Shown piece after piece: positions 52,774 through 61,294 of a DNA stretch of 64,000 nucleotides (positions are counted from its first letter, which is position 1; every line of letters begins with the position of its first letter). The translations under genes were made by a program, and so were the position numbers. The notes beneath the pieces were generated by a model. That model did not search any database and was not told the origin of the DNA. It worked only from the letters and a program-made list of their open reading frames with translations. Source of the DNA: Moraxella cuniculi DSM 21768 (GTDB taxonomy: Bacteria > Pseudomonadota > Gammaproteobacteria > Pseudomonadales > Moraxellaceae); NCBI RefSeq assembly GCF_900156515.1, contig NZ_FTNU01000010.1, forward strand, positions 1 through 64,000, given 5' to 3'.

Positions 52774-53409
52774 TCATTGCTTATTTGCCATCGCATCGAT
52801 GATATGAGAATTTTTATCAGCTGCCAACTCTTGAGCAGTTTTGGCATGGGCAGGCAGACCCTTTAACAGTGCCAAACTTTTGACATCTTGTCGCTTACGC
52901 ACCGCCAATGCAGGTGGCACCATGCGAGCAAATTCAAACAAATGCAGCCACATTTCCTCGCCCCCTTCCAGCCCTTCTTCTTCATCAGGACGCAGTGCTG
53001 CAATCTGCATTAAGGTGGCAATAAGCTCCTTTTCATCTGGCTGTAGAGCAATCTGTGCCACGCCAATGCCTGTGATATAGCCGCCTGCCCAGTCCTTGAG
53101 TGCCAATACCCGCTCAAACAAATCATGCTCATCATCAGGCACTAAAGGCTCATAACCATAGGCATCATCTTTATCTTTTAAGGCGAAGCTGACATCTTCG
53201 GCATACTCGCTTAACAGCTCCATTGCCGCCTCATCAGGCAGCTCAAAGCTCAACGCCTGCAAAACACTTGCCCAACCCTCACTATCAGTGGCATTGCACA
53301 AGGTCATGATGCCTGTCATAATGCCATGCAACTCACTGATTGAGACATCCGTCCAGTGTGCAAAGGCTGCCGTCCAGTCATGCCAACCTGATAAATAATC
53401 TGTACTCAT
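52774..53409 (-). CDS. UPF0149 (YgfB/YecA) family protein
   Basis: 211-residue all-helical acidic protein (DVSISELHGIMTGIMT; DWAGGYITGIGVAQIAL; MWLHLFEFAR). YgfB homologues lie divergent from zapA in many gammaproteobacteria, as here. The ATG at 53409 follows AAGGG; reading further upstream gives a 30-residue tail not found in the family. In Pseudomonas YgfB affects beta-lactam resistance regulation; no role can be assigned here. Confidence 0.85.
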   Translation of the reverse strand: MSTDYLSGWHDWTAAFAHWTDVSISELHGIMTGIMTLCNATDSEGWASVLQALSFELPDEAAMELLSEYAEDVSFALKDKDDAYGYEPLVPDDEHDLFERVLALKDWAGGYITGIGVAQIALQPDEKELIATLMQIAALRPDEEEGLEGGEEMWLHLFEFARMVPPALAVRKRQDVKSLALLKGLPAHAKTAQELAADKNSHIIDAMANKQ

Positions 53410-53714
53410 CGCCGTTTTACCCTTAAGAGTTTGCAATCTTTTTGGCAATTGTCGCCAAGCCTGATGATTTCTTGACAAGCCACCACCTAACACCAACAAT
53501 CACCGCCAAGCAGGCAAGACCGCCAAGCCAAACATTATAACACAAAATCACCCACAGCACAGCGTAACGGTCAATCAACGCAAACAAGCTGACAACAAAG
53601 CGGTAAATTGCCAAAAATTTATCAATTATTGCAAAAAATTTAACAACAAACGGCGTGTCTATGTTAAGATTAACAAAATTCATTCCACTTTGACAAACTT
53701 CATCAGGATTATTT

Positions 53715-54074
53715 ATGCTAGCTCAACTTCAAGCCCTAGAGCAAACCATCATCGCGATGAAAAAACAGTACACCGTTACTGCCACCGAACTTGCCAATCT
53801 AAAGCAACGCATCGCCAATGATGACACGCCCCAAAAAATCGAAGCACTACAAAACAAGCTCAACCAAGCCTTGCTGGATATTGACACTTATCATGAGCAA
53901 ATTGACCAATTGCAACAAAATCGTCAAACGCTTGAGCAGCAAGTCAATGACTTGCACCAAGCAAATCAAGAGCTTATCAGTCAAAATCAAGATTTAAAAG
54001 ACAAAAATGCTTTGGCAATTTCTCGTGCCGAGGTGATTCGTGATTGGCTCTCAAAAATTGACCATTCCAACTGA
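53715..54074 (+). CDS. ZapB-like coiled-coil protein (TIGR02449 type)
   Basis: 119-residue protein that is almost entirely predicted coiled coil, rich in Gln, Asn and Leu heptads (LQNKLNQALLDIDTYHEQI). Its position between a divergent ygfB-like gene and zapA is the same as the TIGR02449 family in Pseudomonas. Probably part of the Z-ring-associated layer, by inference. Confidence 0.7.
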   Translation: MLAQLQALEQTIIAMKKQYTVTATELANLKQRIANDDTPQKIEALQNKLNQALLDIDTYHEQIDQLQQNRQTLEQQVNDLHQANQELISQNQDLKDKNALAISRAEVIRDWLSKIDHSN

Positions 54075-54109
54075 TTTTGTATTAAGCAATTTATTATTAA
54101 GGAAATATC

Positions 54110-54454
54110 ATGAGCCAAAATCAAACCAACAAACCATCAGCCATCATCGCCAAAGAAGAGTTTCGCCCAATTGACATCAGCATCGCAGGTACGCCACATC
54201 GCATCGTCTGCCCTGTTGATGAAGTGAAAAATCTAGAAAAAAATGCCGAATTTATCAACCAAAAAATCCGTGATTTGCGTCGTGATATCAAGCACAAAAC
54301 ACCGACCAATGAAGAATTTTTGGTGCTGGTATGCCTAGAGTTGTATGACGAAGTGCAGACGCTACAAAAACAGCTTGCCGATGCCGACAGCGAAAAACAG
54401 CAAGTGGCTGCAATGATTGACAAAATCAACACCCAAGCCCGCTCCATGCTATAA
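54110..54454 (+). CDS. zapA: Cell division protein ZapA
   Basis: Z-ring stabiliser that cross-links FtsZ protofilaments, 114 residues. N-terminal head (PIDISIAGTPHRIVCP, AEFINQKIRDLRRD) then a C-terminal coiled coil. AAGGAAA ribosome site; 35 bp after the ZapB-like gene. The 6S RNA gene that often follows zapA is not here. Confidence 0.88.
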   Translation: MSQNQTNKPSAIIAKEEFRPIDISIAGTPHRIVCPVDEVKNLEKNAEFINQKIRDLRRDIKHKTPTNEEFLVLVCLELYDEVQTLQKQLADADSEKQQVAAMIDKINTQARSML

Positions 54455-54467
54455 TCAGCAACATAAT

Positions 54468-54495
54468 AAATGGCACGATTTGTGCCATTTTTCTT
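54468..54495 (+). terminator. Terminator after zapA
   Basis: AAATGGCAC (54468-54476) pairs with GTGCCATTT (54482-54490), 5-nt loop, T-rich tail; between convergent genes. Confidence 0.8.
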
Positions 54496-54509
54496 TGCCA
54501 TCAAGACAA

Positions 54510-54791
54510 TCAATTCACATCAGTGGGCAAATTCTCGTCAGGGTGAGCCTTGGCATACGCCGCCAAATGCTCCTGATTACAAAAAAATCGCTCCTGCGTG
54601 GTATGCTGATTCAGCAAAATCCCTCGATAACTTGCCAGACGATGCTGGCACTGATGGCACTGTCTGATGCTTGTATCATCGCCTTCTTTGGGAAAAAATT
54701 CTTTGGGCGGCTTTGGGTACATGAATTTAAAAAACCACCACATCAACACCGCAATAATCACAAGATTTAACACAAAGGCAACCATAGCCAC
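54510..54791 (-). CDS. PP0621-type membrane-anchored zinc-ribbon protein
   Basis: 93-residue protein: one N-terminal membrane helix (VLNLVIIAVLMWWFFKFMY), then a cytoplasmic zinc-ribbon-like region with CHQC and a later FFCNQEH. This layout is that of the PP0621 family of unknown function. Convergent with zapA, divergent from nadE. Confidence 0.7.
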   Translation of the reverse strand: MAMVAFVLNLVIIAVLMWWFFKFMYPKPPKEFFPKEGDDTSIRQCHQCQHRLASYRGILLNQHTTQERFFCNQEHLAAYAKAHPDENLPTDVN

Positions 54792-55012
54792 TACTCTTAA
54801 AATAAATCAAAAACAAAGATTGAAAGTGTATTACTATACCACAAAGACTGGCTGTTTATGTTATACTATTGATGGTTTTGATAAATTTTTGGCAAACTGC
54901 CCAAACGACCCTACTTTCGCCCATAAAGAAGCCTTTGGACAATATTTATCATACCAAAAAGACATAAAGCAAAAAAGCACGATGCACATTGCAATTTTAT
55001 TAGGAAACAACA

Positions 55013-56710
55013 ATGCCAAGAACAAAAACACAAGCACCACAAACTGATGCACAGTTTCATACCAGCGACTCGCCTGTTGGCAAAATTTGCTTCGCCCTGA
55101 TTCAGACCAATTTTTGGGTCGGTGATATTGCAGGTAATGTCAAAAAAATGCACGCCCTGACACTCGATGCCAAAAATCGCGGTGCAGACATTGTCATCTT
55201 TCCTGCGTTGGCATTAATCGGTTGCCCGCCTGAGGATTTGCTCCTTCGCCCAACTTTGGGTGAGCGTGTGCGTGAAGCGATGGCAAAACTTGCCGAAATC
55301 GAAGGTATTGTGGTGATTTTGGGCTATCCGCACATTGATCATCATGGCACTTTTAACTCTGCGGCAATTTTACAAGGTGGCAGCCAAAAAGGCTTTTATC
55401 ACAAGCAATACCTGTCCAACTACGGTGTCTTTGACGAACGCCGCTATTTCCAAAAAGGCCGCAATCATGTGCTGTTTGATTACAAGGGAGCAAGCATTGG
55501 ACTGCTCATTTGCGAAGATATTTGGCATGACGCTCCCATCACCGCCCTAAAAAACGAAGGGGCGGATATGGTGGTGGTGATTAATGCCTCACCATTTGAG
55601 ATTGGCAAACAAACAGCTCGCAAGCAACTGCTCGCCAAGCAATCACAAACCCATCAGTTGCCCATTGTCTATGTGAACACTGTCGGTTCACAAGATGATA
55701 TTGTCTTTGACGGCGGTTCATTGATTGTCCAAGCTGATGGCAGCGTTGCCCATGAGGGGTCAAGATTTTTAAACCAACTCATCATGGCAAACTATGATGT
55801 CGCCACCCAGACCTTTGATACACAAAGCAAAGCACCGCTGGTACTCTCCGAAGAGTCAGAAATGTATCAGGCATTGGTTGTCGGTCTAAGAGACTATGTC
55901 AATCGCTCAGGCTTTAAAGGGGTAATTATCGGTCTGTCGGGCGGCATTGACAGTGCCTTGACCCTGTGCATTGCCGTTGATGCACTAGGCTCCGATCGTG
56001 TATATGCAGTGATGATGCCGTATGAATACACCGCCCAAATCAGCCTTGAAGATGCCGAAGCCCAAGCCGCACGACTCAATGTCTCCTACACCGTCTGCCC
56101 AATTCATGACGCAGTGGCTGGCTTGCGTGCATCATTGGCACCACTGTTGGCAAACAGTGAGCCTGATGTTACCGAAGAGAACCTGCAAGCTCGTGCTCGC
56201 GGCACAATTCTCATGGCACTGTCCAATAAGTTTGGGCATATGGTCATCTCTACAGGCAACAAGTCAGAAAATGCCGTTGGTTATGCCACCTTGTATGGTG
56301 ATATGGTTGGCGGTTTTGATGTCTTAAAAGATATTTACAAAACTGATGTTTATCGTTTGGCAAATTATCGCAACCGCCTTGAGGACAATCCCGTTATTCC
56401 TCAGCGAGTGATTGATCGCCCGCCAAGTGCCGAATTACGCCCAGAGCAAACCGACCAAGACAGCCTGCCTGATTACGAGGTGCTAGATGGCATCTTGCGT
56501 ATGTACATTGATGAGGACTTGGGCTATAAGGCGATTGTGGCAGCAGGCTTTGACCCACAGACCGTTGAGCGAGTGCTGTCATTGGTTGATCGTGCCGAAT
56601 ATAAACGCCGCCAAGCAGCCATCGGCACCAAAATTACCAAAAAATCCTTTGGTCGAGATCGCCGCTATCCATTGGTCAATGGTTGGTCAATCAAGGGTGA
56701 TTTTGCCTAA
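55013..56710 (+). CDS. nadE: Glutamine-dependent NAD+ synthetase
   Basis: Amidates deamido-NAD to NAD. 565 residues with an N-terminal nitrilase-type glutaminase (VIFPALALIGCPPEDLL; YHKQYL; LLICEDIW with catalytic Cys) and C-terminal synthetase (P-loop GLSGGIDSALT; ISTGNKSENAVGY). AGGAAAC ribosome site; an extended -10 (TGTTATACT) lies near 54857. Confidence 0.95.
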   Translation: MPRTKTQAPQTDAQFHTSDSPVGKICFALIQTNFWVGDIAGNVKKMHALTLDAKNRGADIVIFPALALIGCPPEDLLLRPTLGERVREAMAKLAEIEGIVVILGYPHIDHHGTFNSAAILQGGSQKGFYHKQYLSNYGVFDERRYFQKGRNHVLFDYKGASIGLLICEDIWHDAPITALKNEGADMVVVINASPFEIGKQTARKQLLAKQSQTHQLPIVYVNTVGSQDDIVFDGGSLIVQADGSVAHEGSRFLNQLIMANYDVATQTFDTQSKAPLVLSEESEMYQALVVGLRDYVNRSGFKGVIIGLSGGIDSALTLCIAVDALGSDRVYAVMMPYEYTAQISLEDAEAQAARLNVSYTVCPIHDAVAGLRASLAPLLANSEPDVTEENLQARARGTILMALSNKFGHMVISTGNKSENAVGYATLYGDMVGGFDVLKDIYKTDVYRLANYRNRLEDNPVIPQRVIDRPPSAELRPEQTDQDSLPDYEVLDGILRMYIDEDLGYKAIVAAGFDPQTVERVLSLVDRAEYKRRQAAIGTKITKKSFGRDRRYPLVNGWSIKGDFA

Positions 56711-57020
56711 TTTGTCAGCCCCTCACACTCCAAAAACACGCCCAACCTGCAAATTGGTAGCATAATACAGGTTGGGCATCGCGATTATCTTAATATAACT
56801 GCACAGCCGAAATTATCACAGTTGTACAAATACTTTTACCTTCAGTGGTTATTTGCCTTGTTACAATTTGGATAAAATCACAAATCCCACCTTTGGCATT
56901 AAGAGAAACCAACCAAGATTTATATTTTAATAAATTTTATTAATAATTTTAAAAATATTAATAAATAGTCGGCAAATGTGTGATTTGCAGTTGGCTGTTG
57001 CACTTTTACCCACTTATAAA
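56711..57020. other. Convergent nadE-nnrS intergenic region with a long hairpin
   Basis: 310 bp with no gene. GCCCAACCTG (56740-56749) and CAGGTTGGGC (56768-56777) form a perfect 10-bp stem around an 18-nt loop; T5 follows on the minus strand after three bases. Probably an mRNA 3' end structure for one or both genes. Confidence 0.6.
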
Positions 57021-58265
57021 CTACCCCATCAAGCCATCAATGCGTGGCGAAACCAGTATCTTGGCATAAGCACATAAAAATAGCACAAAACAGCCCATCC
57101 AACACAGCTGAGACAGCCCAAGCACCAGCAGATAATCAGTTGCCACCATTGGGGCAAATACCCGCAGAATAAAACTTGCCATCATCAGCACAAACATCAG
57201 TACTACAGTTTTTGGCGGCTTGTGAATATTACGCCCTGTATGCCCAAGCGATACCCGTGCCATCATCGCCACAGTTGTCATGCCAATCGCAGTCAGTGCC
57301 AAGGCGTGCAGTCCCAGACTTGCCCCAAAGCCAAACCATGGCAATATCGCAATCATCAACAATGCCAGCACCATGCCCCAAAACGCCAAATACAGCGACC
57401 ACAATAATGGCTTTTGCCAAATGCCTACATGGTGCCACCAGCACAGTCGCACGGCATTAATAATGGCAGCACCCACCGCCAAAGCACTGACAAGATAGCT
57501 ATTGGCATCGCACAAATACGCCAACATCAACCCAAAAAACACAAACAACGACAGTCTATCAACCAGCAGCGAATTGTGCAATTTCGCCTGTATGCCAGAC
57601 GGCGTACCATCTGGCAAAACCGCCACGCCTTTTTCAATAAAAAACGGCAGCACACGCCGACCGATGGTAAAAACCACGCCAACAATCACAAACAACGCCG
57701 TGTATAATGCCAGTCGCTGCATCTCTTGTTGATTGCTCAAGGCACCCACTGCAAAGGTCAGCTGGCACAATAACAACAATACCAGCTTGGCAACGATGCC
57801 CAACTGTCGCTTTTGACGCACAATCAGCACCGCTTGCAAAACTGCCACCATCACCAGCAGCCAAAACAGCACATCGGTTGCCATTGCAAGCAGTATTAGC
57901 AAAGGGTTGTTAATAGCAATGACAACAATCCACAAAATTCTAGCAATCAACCACGGCAAAAATATCGCAAACAATCGCCAGCCAACAGGCATTGGCACAC
58001 CTGTCCATGCCTTGACCGCCGTCAAAAGAAAACCTGCAATCACCGCCAGAGCATAACCAAACAACATCTGATATCCGTGCCAATACACTGGATTTAGCGA
58101 AGCGGTAAAATCCAACCAGCCTACCAAGATGACATACCACATCAGCATGGTGATAATGGCAAAACCTGCAGCAGACAAAAAGAAAATACGAAATCCCAAA
58201 TTCAGCACAGGGTGTGGCGACCGCTCAATCGGTGCGATATTCATCAGCATGACAAAACCCATCAT
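57021..58265 (-). CDS. nnrS: NnrS family heme-copper membrane protein
   Basis: 414-residue polytopic protein with about twelve hydrophobic segments. NnrS proteins bind heme and copper and protect against nitrosative stress. Start RSPHPVLNLGFRIFFLSAAGFA, GYQMLFGYALAVIAGFLLTAV, RVLPFFIEKG and RVSLGHTGRN are family-like. Start uncertain among ATGs at 58265, 58262 and 58250. A promoter with an NsrR-like palindrome lies upstream. Confidence 0.9.
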   Translation of the reverse strand: MMGFVMLMNIAPIERSPHPVLNLGFRIFFLSAAGFAIITMLMWYVILVGWLDFTASLNPVYWHGYQMLFGYALAVIAGFLLTAVKAWTGVPMPVGWRLFAIFLPWLIARILWIVVIAINNPLLILLAMATDVLFWLLVMVAVLQAVLIVRQKRQLGIVAKLVLLLLCQLTFAVGALSNQQEMQRLALYTALFVIVGVVFTIGRRVLPFFIEKGVAVLPDGTPSGIQAKLHNSLLVDRLSLFVFFGLMLAYLCDANSYLVSALAVGAAIINAVRLCWWHHVGIWQKPLLWSLYLAFWGMVLALLMIAILPWFGFGASLGLHALALTAIGMTTVAMMARVSLGHTGRNIHKPPKTVVLMFVLMMASFILRVFAPMVATDYLLVLGLSQLCWMGCFVLFLCAYAKILVSPRIDGLMG

Positions 58266-58340
58266 TGATTGATATTTTGCCCAGCCAGCAAGTAGCCAAT
58301 CACTTAATCAACATGACAATACCGCTGGGCGATTGCCATT

Positions 58341-58369
58341 ATTATAAACATATATTTCAAATGAATCAA
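58341..58369 (-). promoter_or_regulatory. nnrS promoter overlapped by an NsrR-like operator
   Basis: On the minus strand TTGATT (58369-58364), 17-nt spacer, perfect -10 TATAAT (58346-58341). A 23-bp palindrome occupies 58347-58369: halves ATATATTT and AAATGAAT around a central C, close to the NsrR form ATGCATTT-n-AAATGCAT (13 of 16 positions). It covers the -35 and spacer, the expected place for NO-relieved repression. Confidence 0.6.
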
Positions 58370-58539
58370 TTTTGGTGCTTGTCATTCGTTAAATTATCAA
58401 TAAGACATGATAATTTATTAAATTTAAATAATATGGCAAAAAATAAGGTAAATTGCACACTGCTATGATATATTGCAAGTTGCATTGCAGCGATGCGTGT
58501 GATTTTGTCAATGATGACACTTAGCCAAGCCAACCAACA

Positions 58540-58573
58540 TTAAAAACACCCAAAGAGATTTTCTTTGGGTGTT
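58540..58573 (-). terminator. Terminator downstream of the HIT protein gene
   Basis: AACACCCAAAGA (58545-58556) and TCTTTGGGTGTT (58562-58573): 12-bp perfect stem, 5-nt loop, T-run on the minus strand. It lies 75 bp after the HIT gene stop; a second imperfect GC-rich dyad (58595-58645) lies between. Confidence 0.8.
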
Positions 58574-58647
58574 GTTATTCATCTTTGGCAGCTATGGGCT
58601 GTTGGCAATAATAACTATTTTATATAATAAAACAGTTGCCAGCCCAA

Positions 58648-59085
58648 TTAAACATCCATCTTCCAATCAAATGGCATTTGGTGATGACCTCGCAGTGCCA
58701 TCATCAGCGTTTGTTGCATACGATCAAGCACTTCGGAAGTATAAGGTATCGCAGGTCGCCCCCATACAGGATTTGGCCATGCGACATCATTTTGATAGCG
58801 TACAATATGATGAAAATGCAACTGTGGCACCTGATTGCCAAGTGCTGCTACATTCATTTTATCCGCCCCAAAAATCTTTGCCATCTGGCTCGATACCCAG
58901 CTGGATTCACGCAAAAACTGCACCTGATCAGCTGCGGATAATTCATAAATCTCTTTGATGCCAGACACTCTAGGCACCAAAATCAGCCAAGGGAATTGGC
59001 AATCATTCATCAAACGCACGGTTGATAATGGGAAATCCCCGACCAAAAAAGTATCCTTGGCAAGCGTTGGGTGTAATTGAAACAT
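58648..59085 (-). CDS. HIT domain protein
   Basis: 145-residue histidine-triad hydrolase. The nucleotide-binding loop and triad-like motif QLHFHHIVRY are present; WLILVPRVSGIKEIYEL is also typical. Triad spacing is as in the proteobacterial group of diadenosine-tetraphosphate-like HIT hydrolases; substrate uncertain. Confidence 0.85.
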   Translation of the reverse strand: MFQLHPTLAKDTFLVGDFPLSTVRLMNDCQFPWLILVPRVSGIKEIYELSAADQVQFLRESSWVSSQMAKIFGADKMNVAALGNQVPQLHFHHIVRYQNDVAWPNPVWGRPAIPYTSEVLDRMQQTLMMALRGHHQMPFDWKMDV

Positions 59086-59165
59086 AATCAGCTCTGTGTC
59101 TTATTTATAATTGATGGGCTATTGTAGCACAAATTTTCACAACTGATAAGATGGTGCAATACAGC

Positions 59166-59702
59166 TCATCGAGAGGTTGGCTTGTGATAACCGACACTTT
59201 GTCCGACATCGCCAACAAAATCCAGCTGTCGCCACAGCTCATACAGGCAAATGCCCACACTGTTCGCCAAATTCAAACTGCGAGAATCTGGCAACATCGG
59301 CAGTCGCAGCCAGTTACACTCACCAATATCTGCACGCACCTGTTCAGGCAGCCCTTCTGTTTCTGAACCAAACACCAAAGCCACAGGGCGTATGTCTTGC
59401 GACAACCCAAAATCATATTGATAAAACGGACGGCTGAATTTGGTCGTCATCGCCACCATGCACGCCACGCCTGCCTTTTGCAGAGCGATCTTGGCATCCG
59501 CCCAATTTTTATGCACCTGCATGCTGGCATATTCGTGATAATCAAGCCCTGCCCGCTTTAATTTGGTATCATCAAGCTCAAAACCCAGCGGCTCAACCAA
59601 GTGCAACACCGCCCCAGTATTGGCACACAGGCGAATAATACTGCCCGTGTTATTGGGGATTTTTGGGGAATATAATACAATGTGAATTAATTTATCCTGC
59701 AT
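59166..59702 (-). CDS. trmL: tRNA (cytidine(34)-2'-O)-methyltransferase
   Basis: SPOUT methyltransferase modifying the wobble base of leucine tRNAs. 178 residues from ATG 59702: HIVLYSPKIPNNTGSIIRLCANTGA, LVFGSETEGLP and LPMLPDSRSLNLANSVGI (knot). The frame extends 41 codons upstream without family similarity; no strong ribosome site for any start. Confidence 0.9.
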   Translation of the reverse strand: MQDKLIHIVLYSPKIPNNTGSIIRLCANTGAVLHLVEPLGFELDDTKLKRAGLDYHEYASMQVHKNWADAKIALQKAGVACMVAMTTKFSRPFYQYDFGLSQDIRPVALVFGSETEGLPEQVRADIGECNWLRLPMLPDSRSLNLANSVGICLYELWRQLDFVGDVGQSVGYHKPTSR

Positions 59703-59904
59703 AATTTTGAACCATTTGGGTGAATCATTGGGCAATATCATGCCATAACGGTTAGTCTTTTTGGCAAAAATTATATTGCCAAAATCTATCAAATTGTAAA
59801 AATAAGTATCAAAAGCAATTTTCAACTGGTAATGATTGTCAAATACTGCTAAGATAAACTTGCAAGCTAAAAACTTGCCCTTAATAACCTAGAAGGATTT
59901 TATC

Positions 59905-60045
59905 ATGAAAAAACTACTCATCGCTTCAGTTGCTGCTGTCTTTGTATTGACTGGTTGCAATACCGTAAAAGGCTTTGGTAAAGATGTTTCAAAAGCTGGC
60001 GAAGCTGTAAGCAACGGTGCTCAAAAAGTTGAGAAAAAACTATAA
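59905..60045 (+). CDS. Entericidin-like small lipoprotein
   Basis: 46-residue protein MKKLLIASVAAVFVLTGC then NTVKGFGKDVSKAGEAVSNGAQ: lipobox LTGC with Cys18, and the entericidin A/B-like mature core. Strong AGAAGGA ribosome site and a clear terminator after. Entericidins are membrane lipoproteins linked in E. coli to a toxin/antidote pair under stationary-phase control; only one copy is seen here, so a toxin-antidote role is not implied. Confidence 0.85.
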   Translation: MKKLLIASVAAVFVLTGCNTVKGFGKDVSKAGEAVSNGAQKVEKKL

Positions 60046-60072
60046 TTTAATAAACTATTTATTAAATTATCC

Positions 60073-60098
60073 AGACCCATCAACCAATGGGTCTTTTT
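60073..60098 (+). terminator. Terminator after the entericidin-like gene
   Basis: AGACCCAT (60073-60080) pairs with ATGGGTCT (60087-60094) around a 6-nt loop, followed by T4 on the plus strand. Confidence 0.85.
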
Positions 60099-60103
60099 AT
60101 TTA

Positions 60104-61285
60104 TTACAAAAACTTACTAACCAGATGGTTTACATAACGAAATCCCAGCGGTGTCGGTGCAATTTTTAAGGGGTCGTTTACCATCAGACCCTGATGTTGT
60201 AGTGGTAACATCTCATTATCAATACTGCTCACCAGCAAGCCTGTACGCTGTTCAAACACTGTTGTACTCACCCCCTGACGCAGTCGCAAAGCATTCATCA
60301 TAAACTCAAAAGGCAGATTCTCATCAGAAACTCGCTCAAGGTTAATCAGCTTTGGTGCTTCGGTATAGTTTAGATAATCTTTAGGGAGGCGAGATTTTTG
60401 ATAACGATAAATACCATCTGGATATTGATGATGGTTATGCAAAGTTATCTTGGCATGACCACCAGCCCCAATCGCCAAATAATCACCAAACTGCCAATAA
60501 TTCAGATTGTGCTGACATGGTCTATCTGCCAAGCCCACCCACGCACTGACCTCATAATTCTCAAAACCCTGCCCATGTAATAAATCTCGACCATCTGCCT
60601 CAATTTGTGTCAAAACTTCCTCACAGGGCAATGTCGGCGGTGTGCGATAAAAGGCGGTGTTCGGCTCAATGGTTAATTGATACCACGACAGATGCGTCGC
60701 CCCTGCCTGTAGTGTGGTTGTAATATCTTGTACCGCCTTTTGTGGTGTCTGCTCTGGCAATCCATACATCAAATCAACATTCACACGCCCGAAACCAGCA
60801 TTTTTGGCAGCATAAATGGCATTTGCCGCCTGCTGTGGATTGTGGATTCGCCCCAAATCATGCAAAGCCTGTGCATCAAAACTCTGCACACCAATGGACA
60901 ATCTATTGATACCAATGTTTAGATATTCTTCAAAAGGTGCATGCTCAAGCGTACCTGGATTGACCTCAAGTGTCATCTCACAAGTTGCCGAAAAATCATA
61001 CATTGAGCGTAAATTGGCAAACAGTCGCCGAAATTGTTGTACTGGCAACAAAGACGGCGTACCGCCACCAATGAACACTGTATCAATCTTGCGTCCTTGC
61101 ACAAAAGACAACTGCGATTTGGCATCGGCAAGCAGTGCATCAACATACGCATCAAATGGTGCTTGGTCGGGCAAACTGTGCGAATTAAAATCACAATATG
61201 GGCATTTTTTTATGCACCATGGTATGTGAATATAAAGCGACAATGGGATATTTTTTGGTTCAAGTTGCAAATTTGCAAACATCAT
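60104..61285 (-). CDS. hemW: Radical SAM heme chaperone HemW
   Basis: 393-residue HemN-like protein that binds heme and inserts it into respiratory enzymes rather than oxidising coproporphyrinogen. Cluster motif WCIKKCPYC, FIGGGTPSLL, EVNPGTLE and GVQSFDAQALHDLGR. ATG at 61285 used; GTG at 61294 directly after the helicase stop is an alternative. Adjacent to the helicase gene, likely one transcript. Confidence 0.92.
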   Translation of the reverse strand: MMFANLQLEPKNIPLSLYIHIPWCIKKCPYCDFNSHSLPDQAPFDAYVDALLADAKSQLSFVQGRKIDTVFIGGGTPSLLPVQQFRRLFANLRSMYDFSATCEMTLEVNPGTLEHAPFEEYLNIGINRLSIGVQSFDAQALHDLGRIHNPQQAANAIYAAKNAGFGRVNVDLMYGLPEQTPQKAVQDITTTLQAGATHLSWYQLTIEPNTAFYRTPPTLPCEEVLTQIEADGRDLLHGQGFENYEVSAWVGLADRPCQHNLNYWQFGDYLAIGAGGHAKITLHNHHQYPDGIYRYQKSRLPKDYLNYTEAPKLINLERVSDENLPFEFMMNALRLRQGVSTTVFEQRTGLLVSSIDNEMLPLQHQGLMVNDPLKIAPTPLGFRYVNHLVSKFL

Positions 61286-61294
61286 CTCGCCCAC

